Source: Closterium sp. Naga37s-1 (lineage: Eukaryota; Streptophyta; Zygnematophyceae; Desmidiales; Closteriaceae). Taken from it: 64,000 nt of DNA. The notes below the pieces were generated by a model. That model made no database searches, was not told the origin of the DNA, and saw nothing but the letters and a program-made list of their open reading frames with translations. Positions 20,813 through 33,366 of the stretch are shown in pieces. Position 1 is the stretch's first letter, and every line of letters begins with the position of its first letter. The stretch covers positions 3,763,501 to 3,827,500 of the forward strand of contig CANJKZ010000724.1 in NCBI GenBank assembly GCA_947471745.1, read 5' to 3'. Position numbers and translations under genes: made by a program.

Positions 20813-23800
20813 TCAAGAAGTGAGCAAGTGAGGGAGAGTAGGCACAAGGCCTAGAACAGTACAGAAACGCTGATGGTCACAAGGCTGAAGCGCCTTGGTG
20901 AACACATCAGCAGTGTTGGCCCGAGTGGCCACGTAACGCAGACGAAGCTGACCACGCTGCTGCAGCTCTCGAGCAAGGAAGTAGCGCAGAGCGATGTGCT
21001 TCGTCCTGTGCTCCAGTCTGTGCTCCTCACACAAGGCAATGGCGGCCTTGTTGTCAACGTACAGCACTGGAGGAGAACGAGGCCGCTCTCCCAGGTCGGT
21101 CAGCAGGTAGGTGAGCCAGCGTAACTCCTGTGCAGCCATGGCTGTGGCGTAGATCTCAGCCTCACAACTGGAGCTGAGAACAGAAGAAGAGCGAGTAGAA
21201 CGCCAAGAAACTGAACCAGAGCCTAGGCTGAAGGTGTAACCCTGAGACGACCGCTGCGTAGCCTGGTCGTCAGCCCAAGAAGCGTCTGAGTGACCCGTGA
21301 GGACAACGTCGCTCCGACCTCCAAGCACGAGCCCCATGCCCGATGTACTGCACAAGTAGCGCAACACCCTCTTAGCGGCATCCATGTGCTCCTTCCGGTG
21401 ACGGCCGGGAGCGACATAGCGTGCTAGGATGCTAAGAGGGTATGCCAGGTCAGGTCGAGTGCAGGTCATCAGGTACATGAGGCAGCCCACAAGCTCTGGA
21501 TACGGGCCACTCGGCTCTACGGACTCATCCGAAGGCAGAGCTGAGAGCGAGTGACCGGTAGGCAGAGGAGTGGGCTGAGGCGAGGAGTACGTGAAGCGGA
21601 AGCGCTGAAGGACCTGCTGCACCATGTGTGACTGAGTCAAGGTGATGGTGCGCTGTGCTCTGTCCCGGGTGATCCGCAAGCCAAGATAGCTTGTCAGCTC
21701 ACCCAGGTCTGTGCACGTGTGTCGCTTCTGCAGCTCCGACTTCACGTGGGCGAGAGCCTCAGTGTCAGCAGTGGCAAAGACCAAGTCGTCGACGTACACG
21801 AGGATGTAGAACGGCGGCAACGAAGTGTCCATGCGCAGAAACAGCGACGGGTCAGCAGTAGAAAGCGCGAACCCAAGAGCCGTAAGTGTAGTCCTCAGTG
21901 TGTCGTGCCACTCACGTGGCGTCTGGCGGAGACCGTAGACCGGCCGCCGGAGGCTCCACTGGGTACCAGGAGGGAACGACCCAGTGAAGCCAGGAGGGCG
22001 GCGCAGCCAGATCTCCTCGTGCAGGCTGCCCTGCAAGAAAGTTGTGCTGAAGTCAAGAGAGTGAAGCTCGTAGTCACGCTGAGCGGCAACGTGCAGTAGC
22101 ACCCGAAGAGTGGTCATCTTCGGGGTGGGGGAGAAGGTCTGGAAGAAGTCTACTCCCTCTCGCTGTCTGAAGCCTCGAGCAACGTAACGAGCCTTGAAGA
22201 CAGGCGGAGAACCTGGCGGCCGCTTCACCCTGAAAATCCACATGCCACTGACGATGTTCGCCCCAGGAGGGGGAACCTCGTCGACGTAAGTGCCAGTGGA
22301 CTTCCAGGATGCCATCTCTGCGTCCATGGCTGACTGCCACTGAGAGGAGTACTCACCCGCGATCGCCTCAGCGTAAGAGCGCGGGGTCGGGATGTCTGGT
22401 GCATCCGGGTCTCCCTCAGGTGCAATCAGCATGGACACGAGATGAGGTACAGCGGCGGCAAAGCACTCAAACTCCTCCTGCCTGTCCTCAAGGACGTCCG
22501 TGCCAAGAGCACACTCAACCCCGACGGACGGAGGACAGACAAACTCAGACTCAGACTCAGCAACAAGACTCGCAGCGTAGTCTAGACGACAGTGAGCAGC
22601 AAAGTCGACAAGCTCAGCGACTAAGGCAGACGCAGCAGCTGACTCAAAGGAAGTGTCAGTGACAGCAGTGGCCAGGAGACGCGTGACAGTAGGACTAGCA
22701 GCACGAAGAGAGTCAGACTCCGGGTCAGCAAGGGCAGGAAGAGAGGACGCAGGAGGAGAAGGCAGCGGGACACGCTGTGGAGCAGTGGAAGGGCGAAGCG
22801 CCATCTGGTGAGTGCCTGGGACAGCAGGAGGACGCGGACGTGGGACACGACGACCAGTACGAGCAGCACGAACAGGTGACGCAGACCGAGACTCAGGCGA
22901 CACAAGACGAGAGTCAGGCTCACGACGCTCCGTAAGACCGCCTGTCGGACCAGTGTAGGGAGAAGGACCAGGGAGTGGCGAGGCAGGCGGTAGCCGTGAC
23001 AGCGACTGGACAGGTGGAGGACACTCTAAGGAGGGAGCAGGACAAGGAGGAGGCGGCTGACCAAGAACCTGCTGAAGGAGGGGAACGAAGTACGGCCGTG
23101 GCCGTGAAGTGCCACCAGAACCAGCAGAGACAGCACCAGAACCTCCAGCAGCAGCTCCAACTCCTTCAGCACCACCAGCAGCTCCAGTACCTCCAGCAGC
23201 ACCAGCAGCACCTCCAGCAGGACCAGCACTAGTAGCACCTCCAGCAGCTCCAGTACCTCCAGCAGCACCAGCACCAGCCGCACCACCAGCCCCAGTACCA
23301 GGAGCACCACCAGCAGCTCCAGCAGCACCAGCAGCACCTCCAGCAGGACCAGCTACAGCAGCTCCAGTAGCACCCCCAGTGCCAGCAGCTCCAGTACCAC
23401 CAGTACGAGCACCTCCAGGACCAGTGGCTCCAGCACCTCCATCGCCAACCCCAGGGTCAGCAGCAACACCAACTCCAGTAGGCTCAGCGCCCTCAGCTCC
23501 AGCTCCTGTAGCACCTCCAGTCCCACAGCACCACGGCGGCGGCGACAGTACCGAGAGTACCACTCACGTAGCTGCTGGGAAGAGAGAACGCCCCCAGGCG
23601 CAGCACCCCCAGTCTCAGGACCTCCAGACTCAGCACCCCCAGGGACAGCACCCCTAGTCTCAGCACCCCCAGGCTCAGCACTCGCAGTCTCCGCACCCCC
23701 AGGCTCAGCACCCCCAGTCTCCGCACCCCCAGGCTCAGCACCCCCAGTCTCAGGACTCCCAGACCCAGCACCACCAGGCTCAGCACGCTCAGGCTCAGCA

Positions 23801-25990
23801 CGCTCAGGCTCAGCACGCTCAGTACTTCGCGCAGGACCAGAGTCGACAGCTACCTCGACAGGCTCGACCGGGTCTACCTGGGAAACACCTGAGGGAGCAG
23901 GACCCTGGGGAGGCAGGGGGTCTACCGAAGCAGCACCTGGCGCGAGGAAGAGCGGCGGAGGGGGGAGCGGGGCAGTGCGGTAGGGGAAGAGACGGTAAAA
24001 GGGGACCGAATCGTCAAAGGTGACGTCCAGAGAGGGGAAGACACGGCGCGAGGTGGGGTGGTAAAACTGCCAGCCAGGCGCGTCAGGGACAAAGCCTAGG
24101 AAGACACAAGGAACGGCGCGGGAGGAGAGCTTCTCCGCGGACGTATCGCGGACAAAGGCACGAGATCCCCAGACACGGAACACAGACGCATCGCCAACCG
24201 CTCCTGTCCAACGCAGTGTCGGCGAGGTCTCCGGAACGGAGACACGGGGCCAGAGGTTGAGCTGATGCGCAGCGTACCGGATCGCAAACGGCCACAGAAA
24301 ATGGGGGGCAGCCGCATGGATCAAGGAGGTACGAGCGACCTCCATGACCAAGCCAATGCGGCGCTCAGCAACCCCATTCTGCTGAGGAGAGGCCGGAAGC
24401 GTGAACGTATGCTCAATGCCCTCCCCCTGACAGAAGGCCTCCAAGAGGCCGGAGGAAAACTCACCACCTATGTCAGAGTGCAGTTGCAGGACGGGAAGGT
24501 CCGTGCGAAAGCGCCTCTCCAGCTGGAGACGAGTAGTGCGGATCCAAGGGATCAAGATAGCAGGGACCTCTCCCTTGGTGCGCAAAGGGAAGACCGTGGT
24601 GTAACGCGTGTAGTCGTCAACTACCAGCAGGAAGTAGCGCTCTCCGCCCTATCCACGGACGCGGGCTGGGCCCCACACGTCCATGTGAAGGGTCTGCAGA
24701 GGAGCCTCCGTCGGGGGGAACTCAGAGGAGTGAGGGGTGGCACGCTGCCGCCCCTCGCCACAGGGAAGGCAGGGAGGGGCAAGGGACGGTTGCAGGGGAG
24801 GCAGTGACCTGGGGAGACCAGAGACAAGGAAGCGAGAGTGCATGCCACGAAGGCGCTGCATCGAAGGGTGACCAAGGCGGTGGTGCCAGAGGACCGTCCG
24901 GTGCGACAGGGTGGGACACTAGCAGGGGGCGGACAACTGACCTGACGCAGACGCAGACGCCGCTACCTGAGGGGACTCAGTAATTAGTGTGTACAAGTCC
25001 GACCCCGGCTGCCGAGTGAAGGTAGCCAGGTGACGACCCGTCTGGGCACACGTGCAGTGTGTCACACGCTCGTAGGCAGGGGTGAACTGGTGAACACCCG
25101 CGTCCTGGAGCGCGGAACCCGCCACCAAGTTCGTAGAGAACGAGGGGAGGTAAAGGCCCGACAGTGTGCCGGACGGGAAAGAAAGAGCGGGAAGCACCTG
25201 AGTCTAGTGTGAAGGTGTGCAGTGCCTCAGTAGACGCAGTACCTGAAGGCGCAGACTCACAAGCACCCGAAGCAGCAGACACACCTGCACCTAGAGCAGC
25301 AGCCTCACCAGGACCAGGGGCAGCAGACGCACTAGCACCTAGAGCGGCAGCCTCACCGGTACCTGGAGCAGCAGACTGAATACCGGGGTCAGGCGGCACA
25401 CACAGGTGACAGGCTCCCTCGGCACTAGTAGACAATGCATACATTGCAGTGAGAATAGCATCATAGTCAGGAGCAAAGATATCTACCCTCTGCCTAAGCA
25501 GCTCCACCCAGTCGGGGAGCTCAGCGTCGTCGCCAAACCCTGTACGCCAAGCCTCGCTCAGACGGGCGAAGCAGCGGGACTCTGTGTGACCACGCGTCCC
25601 GCAAGGCTGACCAGTCCAGACACCCGTGCTAATAACGTACGGGCAGCGAGCAGTACTCAGCGACTCTCTACTCTGAGCGTACCACTCACGAAGCTGCTGG
25701 GGCGAAAGAGTCTCACGCGGATGACGCTGCTGCTGCACAGGGCCACTACAAGAAGCTCCCGAACTACCCACTCCAGGACGACTCCCACTACTGCCACCCC
25801 GACAACCCCAACTGGCGTACCACTCACGAAGCTGCTTGGGCGTGAGGGACACACGCGGACGGCCCTGGAGCTGCATCTGGCCACGCCAGGAGCAGTAGTA
25901 GAAGTAGGAGCAGCAGGAGCAGCAGTAGCAGTAGCAGCAGCAGTAACAGCAGGAGCAGCACGGGCAGGGCAGTGCTCACCAGTGGTGGGA
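20813..25990 (-). pseudogene. R2/R2b gag-pol remnant with several lesions
   Basis: RT and RNase H (20813-about 22600) are intact, with YVDD and YVDNKA. Upstream the frame shifts at about 23525 in the repeat linker; integrase (24585-23840) is readable but TAG at 24649-24651 replaces the CAG of sibling copies in VRG-Q-GHERYF. About 100 bp are missing from the protease just after LDSGASRSFF (near 25165-25185). The first about 300 residues of Gag are absent: leader sequence with the pre-gag GGTGAG motif (about 25975) runs into a CTG/CTA-rich stretch and then two tandem QLREWYA motifs and a CX13CX4HX4C knuckle (near 25570-25650). No functional Gag or protease could be made. Confidence 0.82.
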
Positions 25991-27237
25991 AGGGCAGGCG
26001 CACGACGGAGGCGACTCCAGGGCCGCTACAGCGGCAGGGCGGGGCCGCGACCACGGCAGGAAGCTCCGCGGCAGTTGCTGCAGGGTGGGACTGGGCCGCG
26101 ACGGTCGCTGCTGCAGGGGCGGCTGCTCCAGGGGCGGCTGCTCCAGGGGCCAGGGGCGGAACCTGCAGTGGCGGCTGCTCCAGTGGCCAGGGGCGGCTGC
26201 TACAGGGGCGGTCGCTCCAGGGGCCAGGGACGGCTGCAGGTGCGGCTGCTCCAGGGGCCAGGGGCGGCTGCTGCAGTGGCGGCTGCTCTAGGGGCCAGGG
26301 GCGGCTAGTGCAGGGGCGGCTGCTCCAGGGGCGGCTGCTCCAGGGGCCAGGCGCGGGGTAGGGCAGGGCGATGCGGCGGGCAGGGGCGACGCCGCGGGCA
26401 GGGGCGACGCGGCGGGCAGGGCGACGCCGCGGGCAGGGGCGACGCGGCGGGCAGGGGCGACGCGGCGGGCAGGGCGACGCGGCGGGCAGGGGCGACGCGG
26501 CGGGCAGGGGGCGACGACGCGGGCAGGGGCGACGCCGCGGAAGCAGCTGGGCGCGGCCGCGTCAGCAGTAGGGCGCGGCCGCGTCAGCTGCAGGGCTGGC
26601 GGGGCCGCGTCACGGCAGGGCGGGGCCGCGTCCGCGTCGGCGGCAGGGCGGGGCCGCGACCGCGGCAGGGTGGGGCCGCGTCAGCGACCAGGCGGGGCCG
26701 CGACTGCGGCCTGACGGGGCCGCGAGAGCGACCTGACGGGGTCGCGCGCTGGCCTGACGGGCCTGCAGAGGCTGCGTGTGGGCGGCGAGGGCCTGCAGGG
26801 GCGGCGCGCGGTCGGGCAGAAGCTGCGCGCGGGCGGCGTGGTCCTGTAGGGGCAGCGCGCCGACCTGATGGGCCTGTAGGGTCGGCTCTCGGGCCTGACG
26901 GGCCTGCAGAGGCGGCTCGGGGGCCTGACGGGTCTGCAGAGGCGGCTCGGGGGCTGACGGACCTGCAGGGGCGGCTCGAGGGCCTTACTATCTTGCAGGG
27001 GCGGCGCACTAGCCTAGGGCAGCAGGAGGCAGCGCGAGGGCTGCAGGACGGCGCGCAAGCAGAACGAAGGGCGGGGCGCGCGAGGGCGCACTAGCAGAAA
27101 AAGGCGCACGAGGGCGCACGAGGAGAGAAAGGCGCACGAGGGCGCACGTAAGGTAGGGCGCACGAGGGCGCTTCTAGCGGAATAGTGGGCCCGTAGTAGT
27201 AAGCGGTCCTAGGTGGCAACCTAGACTCGTGATACCA
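25991..27237 (-). repeat. R2 GC-rich leader
   Basis: About 1.25 kb of repeats: GGGGCGGCTGCTCCAG-type at 26090-26350, GGGGCGACGCGGCGGGCA-type at 26370-26540, then GGCCTGCAG-rich units to about 27000 and GGGCGCACGA units at 27075-27175. The minus-strand primer site TGGTATCACGAG is at 27237-27226. Confidence 0.8.
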
Positions 27238-27367
27238 TGTCAGAATCAACAAGAGTGATTGAACTAGGAAAGAGTTGGGTACAAGTAGGAAACCCTAAAC
27301 TTACTGTACCCCATAGTAACTACCCCACTACAGCCTAAACAAACTGTAGCAGATATGACATTTGACA
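27238..27367 (-). repeat. R2 5' LTR
   Basis: 130 bp, no difference seen from 19288-19417. Confidence 0.92.
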
Positions 27368-30300
27368 CGGCCGAGCGGCAATGTGAAGCATGTGCGTGGC
27401 TTTAACGGGGCTCTGCAGACCGTCGAGGGCCGAGGCACCGTCGCTTTGCAAGGGGAGGCCGGGAAGCAGGTCCTCATCCCCGACGTGCTCTACGTCCCGG
27501 TCGTGCAGGCGAACCTGCTGTCAGCTGGTCAGCTGAAGGAGAATGGTGTGCAGCTGCAGGACGACGGTGACGAGACGATGCTCGTCAACGCGACTGGGGA
27601 GGTGCTCGGTCGAGCACGCTATAGCGGCCGCGTCCTCTGCACCAACCTTCGACCCTTCTCGACAAAGCTGTCATCGAAGTCGACTGAGGTGGTGGCTCTG
27701 CGAACGATTGCTTCGGCAACGAAGTCGACGCCGCCCAGGTGGCACGCGAGGCTTGCACACGTTGGTGTCGACATCATCAAGAGCTCGGCGAAGCACAATG
27801 TTGCCACTGGCCTGGACATCACGCCTTCCATAGGGACCGATTTGCTGTGCGTCTCCTGCGTAGGTGGCAAACTTGCACGGCATACCTTCCCCAACAAAGG
27901 TTCGGATGCGGAGGAAGCCCTTGCCGTTTTGCACATTGACTTGTGCGGACCGTTCCGAGTGGCTGCCAAGGATGGCAGCTACTACTTCCTTCTGTTGAAG
28001 GATCGAAAGACTCGCTACGTGTGGGTGAGGCCGGTCGCCAAGAAAAGCGACGTCCTGGAAGTGTTTAAGCAGTGGCTGGTGGTCGTGGAGAGGCAAACCA
28101 AGAAGTCGGTGATGATGCTCCGCTCTGACCGCGGAGGCGAGTTCCTGGGGAAGGACTTCACCAACTTCGTCAACGGCAAAGGCATCGTCCACGACCTGAC
28201 CTGTCCGTACACTCCGCAGCAGAACGGCATGGCGGAGAGGGAGATGCGGACGGTCGTCGAGACCGTGCGGACGATGCTGCTGCACATGGGCGTGCAGCAC
28301 CACTGGTGGCATCTCGCCCTGCGACAGGCCGTCTGGGTGCGCAACTGCTTGGAGCGCTCGACGCTGCCTCTGTGGATGACGCCGCATCAGGTGCTGACAG
28401 GCAAGAAGCCTGACCTCACTCTGGCAAGGGTGTGGGGCTACATGGTGCAGTTCATGGTCCCTGAGCAGCAGCGTGGTGGGAAGCTGGCGTCGAAGGCTCG
28501 TTGGGGGCTACACCTGGGTGTGTCACTGGAGAGCAAGGGATGGGAAGTGCTCGACCTGACTGACAACAAGCTTGTCAGAACGTTCGAGGTTATCTTCCAC
28601 GAGACGATGTCTCTTGAGGTGTGGAAGGTGACGCATGGGCCGGCGTCGGCACGGGCGCAGACCCACCCTCCGACTGACTCCTCGACGGCGACGTTCCCAC
28701 TGCTCGCCGAGATCGACGAGGCTGCTGACGAGGATGTCGAGGATGTACATCCTACTCCTCCTCCTTCTGTTCCTACTGCACCACCTATTGTCGTCGACTT
28801 GCCTGAGCAGACACCTTCGTCAGCCACTGGCGACGAGGGGAGCCTGCGGACGTTGCCTGTGGTGCCGTCCAGGGGCATCGCCAGCGGCCGACGTGATGTC
28901 AAGCTCGTCGACGAGGGTGCGAAGCCTTCGACGGCAGGGGAGCTGCGAGTGGAACAGATGCAGCTGACAGGGGAGCCATTGACGAAGGAAGCGTCTGCAG
29001 AGAAACCGCCGACACGGGAGCAGTTCGACGATGGTTCGTCGAGTGACGTTGTGGAGGTCATTGGTGAAACTGATGACAACGAAGGGGAGCTGTCTGCAGG
29101 GGAGCAGTCCACTGACAGCGATGTGGTGGAAGACAAAGCTGACGAGCCTCCGCTGCGACGTTCCACGCGTGTCAACTTTGGCAAGCCTCGTGAGAAGCTG
29201 AGCTACCATGCTTGCTTGCCCCCCACCTCCTACAGCACGTTGCTCGACGATGCGCAGGATGACGTCGACCTGCCCGAGCTCGACCCTGACGTGCACGCTG
29301 ACCCAGAGCATCGCTGGGACATCGCGACGATGACAGTGAAGGAGGCCCTGGCGAGCTGGAAAGGCAAGGCGGTGAAGGCGGCGATGGACGAGGAGATTCG
29401 CAGCCTCATCGCCAACGGCACATGGGAGCTGGTCGAACGTCCGCGCGGGGTGAACATTATGAGGAACCGGTGGGTGCTGACGACGAAGTACCATATCGAT
29501 GATACGGTCGCTCGTGAGAAAGCACGCTTGGTCGTGAAGGGCTTTACGCAGGTGTACGGCGCCGACTACGAAGAGACGTACGCTCCGGTCAGCAGCTACG
29601 TCACGTTGAGGATCTTCCTCAGCATCGTCGCTCTCCACGACTTGCACCTGATGTAGCTTGACATGAAGAATGCATTCCTGCAGAGTAAGCTGGACAGGGA
29701 ACGACTTGCACCTGATAAAGCTGTACATGTACCAACCAGACTACTATGACGATGGAACTGGCCGGGTGTGCAAGCTGTTGAAAAGCCTCTACAGACTGAA
29801 GCAGTCAACCCTACTGTGGTACAGGGCCCTCGACGGAGTGCTGCTGGGCGCTGGCTGGAAGAAGAGCCAGGTCGACGAGGCTCTCTACTTCAAGGTCGGC
29901 GACGGAGGAGTGATGTGCTGGGTGCTTGTCTACGTTGACGACTTGCTTGCTGCCAGCAGCAGCCTCGCGATGCTGAAGGAGCTGAAGGAGCTGCTGGAGG
30001 CTGCTTTTGAGCTGCGGGAGATCAACCCGGTCGAGAGGTACCTTGGGCTGGAGATCGTGCGCGACAGGTCGGCAAGGAAGCTGTGGCTGCACCAGCAGTC
30101 ATACGTCGACAAGCTGCGAAGGCGTTTTATCGACGAGGAGCAGACCGGGCGCATCCCGAAGACGCCGGTCTCCGTCGACGCCTATGCGGAGCTGACATTC
30201 GATGTCGAGGATGCTCAAGCGCGCGAGGAGGAAGAATACAGGCAGAAGGTTGGCTCGCTGCAGTTCGCGACGACGACGACGAGGCCAGACATCGCGTTCG

Positions 30301-30941
30301 CGTGCAGCAAGCTGGGAAGCGGCCTGACGGTGCGGAGTGATAACCACTGGCGCGAGGTCGACCGTTGTCTGCACTACCTCGCCGACACCCGTGGCACCGC
30401 CTTGGAGTTTGGCGTTGGATCAGATTCGCTGTGCCTGGTCGGCTACGTGGACGCAGACGACGCAGGCGACAAGCAGAACCGGACGAGCACGGGTGGCTAT
30501 GTGTTCGTCTTCGGAGGGGCCGCAGTTTCCTGGTCGAGCCAGCGCATCAAGTGTGCGACGCTCTCCTCGACCGAGTCGGAGTACGTCGCGGCCACGGAAG
30601 CTGGCAAGGAGGCTCGTCGACTTCGCTTCCTCCTTGCAGAGTTCAAGCTGCTAGACCCTGGGATGCCGACTGTCCTTCGTGTGGACAACCAGTCGGCCAT
30701 TACTGTCGCGGAAGGCTTGGGGCTGAAGGGCAACCTCAAGCACATGGAGCGACGTCATGCTTGGCTGCAGCAGATGGTGAAGCGTGGGAAGATTGTGTTG
30801 AAGTACATCCCCACCTCTGAGCAGCCAGCTGACTTCCTGACGAAGGGGCTGCACTTTCCGGCCTTCAGCCGGTGCTCCGTTGCGATCGGCCAAGTTCGTC
30901 TGGCTGCCGTTGGCGACGGTGACGACGATGTGCAGCAATAG
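27368..30941 (+). pseudogene. R0 pol: protease end, integrase, RT and RNase H
   Basis: Restarts in the protease (NVKHVRGFNGALQTVEG). Integrase follows with the HHCC region (WHARLAHVG ... CVSC) and the DDE core (LHIDLCGPF, MLRSDRGGEF, PQQNGMAERE). A long acidic linker leads to RT (motif YVDDLLA near 29935) and RNase H (VDADDAGD, STESEYVA, RVDNQSA). Two lesions: TAG at 29654-29656, where the copia motif QLDMKNAFL expects Gln, and a roughly 19-bp insertion near 29701-29719 repeating the nearby upstream sequence and shifting the frame. The end at 30941 is followed by a short 3' UTR and the PPT GGCAGGGGAG (31081-31090). Confidence 0.82.
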
Positions 30942-31090
30942 GTGCCGTGCCCTTCTGCACGGCTGGTGCGGTGACCGGCGTGCTGTGTGTTGTGTGCACG
31001 CTGATGAAGGATTTTCCCAGTGTATACTATCCCTTGGGTTCTGGGTGGACCTTATGCGTGGGGTGCCCAAGCGTGAGCTCGGCAGGGGAG

Positions 31091-32109
31091 TGTTGAAGGA
31101 AATTGGCCCCGCCCTCGCATGGGCAAAACTGGCTTCATGGTCGGGTGTGCGGGAGGTGCAGCCAACCTTCTACAGGAGTACAAGGGTTGCATGTACACGA
31201 GGTGTACTAGGGAATCCATGCAAGGGTAGCAGAAGCATCCGCGAGTGCATCACAGATGTCCCGTGCACATGTACAAGTGGCGCAGCTTGTACAGAAGTTC
31301 GCGGTGTTCGTCTGCGCAGGGTCAGACGCAACCCTGCGCAACATTGAGAATGCACAGGCGAATTTTGGCCAGAAATTCGAATGTGCCCTAATTTCGACCA
31401 ATCATGGGGCTGACATTTTGAAATGTCAACCGAGGTGCTCAACGAAGGTGCTCGACGAAGGTCGTCGAGCAGCGACGACGAAGGTCGTCGAGCAGCGACG
31501 ACGAAGGTCGTCGAGCAGCGACGACGAAGGTCGTCAACCCGCGACGACGAAGGTCGTCAACCGGTGATGACGAAGGTCATCATCCTGCAGAGACGTCAGG
31601 GACTTCATCTGGTTGACCAAGTTACCTGCTCGACGAGGTGCGCGAAGGTGTGCAAACGTCGTCGAGGCTGTTGTGGCGAAGTCGACCGACGTGGCAGCAC
31701 GTGGTCGACGTGGCTCATCATGTGCAACCGTCAGCATGTGGCTGACAACCTGCGCAATGTGTGTGACAGTGCACGTCGTGCATAACTGTCTACAAGCATC
31801 TGCAAAGTAGGTGCCTGCACATGTGCTTACAATCACCTGCGGATGCAATGTTGGCAAGCCGCGCGGATGCTACGTTGGCAAGCCGCGCGGGTGCAGCGTT
31901 GGCAGGCCGCCATTTGCAGCGTTGGCGAGTCGCGTAAAAGCTGCGTTGGCAGACCGCGGACTTGCTTCGTTGGCAGGTCGACAACTCTGTCACGCTGGCA
32001 ATCGACCTGCCTGAGTACTAGCAAACCTTGCATGTGATGTAGTCAATCTTTGCCATTGCTTGTTCTCATTCTGAACTTTGTATTCTCAACTTTTCCTTAG
32101 TGAAATTCT
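31091..32109 (+). repeat. R0 3' LTR, left part
   Basis: It matches 9142 onward with scattered substitutions and one extra unit of the GACGAAGGTCGTCGAGCAGC array (about 31465-31530). It is cut by R3 after ATTCT (32105-32109). Confidence 0.88.
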
Positions 32110-32239
32110 TGTCAGATTTATATGACATAGCTACTGTAGGCTATAGTGGGGTAGCACATATGGGGTACAGTTGTCTAGGGTTTGCTTTTTGTACCCAACT
32201 TTCACTTAGTCATTTTCATTCCTGTTTTCTTAATTCACA
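32110..32239 (+). repeat. R3 5' LTR
   Basis: 130 bp, TGTCAGATTTATATGACA ... TTCTTAATTCACA. The primer site starts at 32240 and a stem-loop GGTTCC/GGGACC lies at 32252-32268. Confidence 0.95.
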
Positions 32240-32268
32240 TGGTATAGAGCGGGTTCCTACATGGGACC

Positions 32269-33366
32269 GTTCCTTCCTAAGGGCCCACCATAACGAATTT
32301 TTTTTTTAGCTGCCCGACGCGCATTGCGCCCCTGCCCTAAATTTTTTTTTTTTAGCGCCCCCCCCCCCCCCTAGCGGCCCCTACGCGACCCCTACGCGGC
32401 CCCTACGCGGCCCCTACGCGGCTCCTACCCGGCCCCTACGTCGCCCCTGACACGGCCCCTACGCGGCCTCTGACGCGGCCCCAACGCGGCCCCTGACGTG
32501 GCCCCTACACGGCCCCTGACGCGGCCCCAACGCGGCCCCTGACGCGGCCCCAACGCGGCCCCTGACGCGGCCCCTACGCGGCCCCTGACGCGGCCCCAAC
32601 GCGGCCCCTGACGCGGCCCCTACGCAGCCCCTGACGCGGCCCCTGCCGCGGCCCCTGACGCGGCCCCTACGCGGCCCCTACGCTGCCCCTGAGGAGGCCC
32701 CTGACGCGGCCCCTGACGCGGCCCCTCCGCCGCCACTACCGCGGCCCCTACGCCCCCCCCTGACGCCGCCCCTGACGCGGCCCTTGCCGCGGCCCCTGAC
32801 GAGGCCCCTGACGCGGCCCCTACGCCGCCCCTGACGCGGCCCCCTGACGCGGCCCCTGACGCGGCCCCTGCCGCGGCCCCTGCCGCGGCCCCTGACGCGG
32901 CCCCTGACGCGGCCCCTGCCGCGGCCCCTGCCGCGGCCCCTGACGCGGCCCCTGACGCGGCCCCTTCGCCGCCCCTGACGCGGCCCCTACGCCGCCCCTG
33001 ACGCGGCCCTCTCCTGCACCTGACGCGGCCCCTAGCGGCCGGCCGCTGCCGTCCCTGAGGCAGCAGCCGCCGCCGTCTCTGCAGCAGCAGTCGCAGCCGA
33101 ACAGCCGAGCCGCCCAGCAGCCGAGCCGCCCAGCCGCCGAACCGCCCAGCAGCCGAGCCGCCCAGCAGCCGAGCCACCGAGCTGCCCAGCAGCCGAGCCG
33201 CCGAGCCGACCAGCAACCGAGCCGCCGAGCCGCCGAGCCGCCCAGCAGCCGAGCCGCCGAGCCGCCCTGCAGCCGAGCCACCCGAGCCGCCCTGTCCGGT
33301 AAGAGCAGCGCCCCTTTCACAGCACTGCCCTCACCCTACTGTTTGCGCTGCTAGTCTACTATTGTC
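32269..33366 (+). repeat. R3 GC-rich leader
   Basis: About 1.1 kb. It has T-rich and C-rich tracts at 32290-32375, then some 55 degenerate 12-bp units of GCGGCCCCTGAC and GCGGCCCCTACG (32380-33035), then CCGAGCCGCCCAGCAG units (33095-33290). GGTAAGAGCAGC at about 33298 precedes gag. Confidence 0.85.

Larger units (their letters stand above)
19288..27367 (-). mobile_element. R2: degraded composite copia element in R0 protease
   Basis: 8080 bp, minus strand. LTRs 19288-19417 and 27238-27367 (130 bp each) look identical base for base. Flanks are GGGCC and CGGCC, a target duplication with one mismatch; removing the element restores the R0 protease frame. Inside, read 5' to 3' on the minus strand: leader, Gag remnant, damaged protease and integrase, a complete RT/RNase H, an extra unpaired LTR (20581-20444), then a second RT/RNase H fragment before the 3' LTR. 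This is what remains if one element inserted into another's RT and homologous recombination removed the repeated middle. Confidence 0.85.

Noticed and set aside
31460..31560. Regular short repeats in the R0 LTR considered as a CRISPR-like array
   Set aside because: Units abut without unique spacers and lie within an LTR of a eukaryotic retrotransposon.
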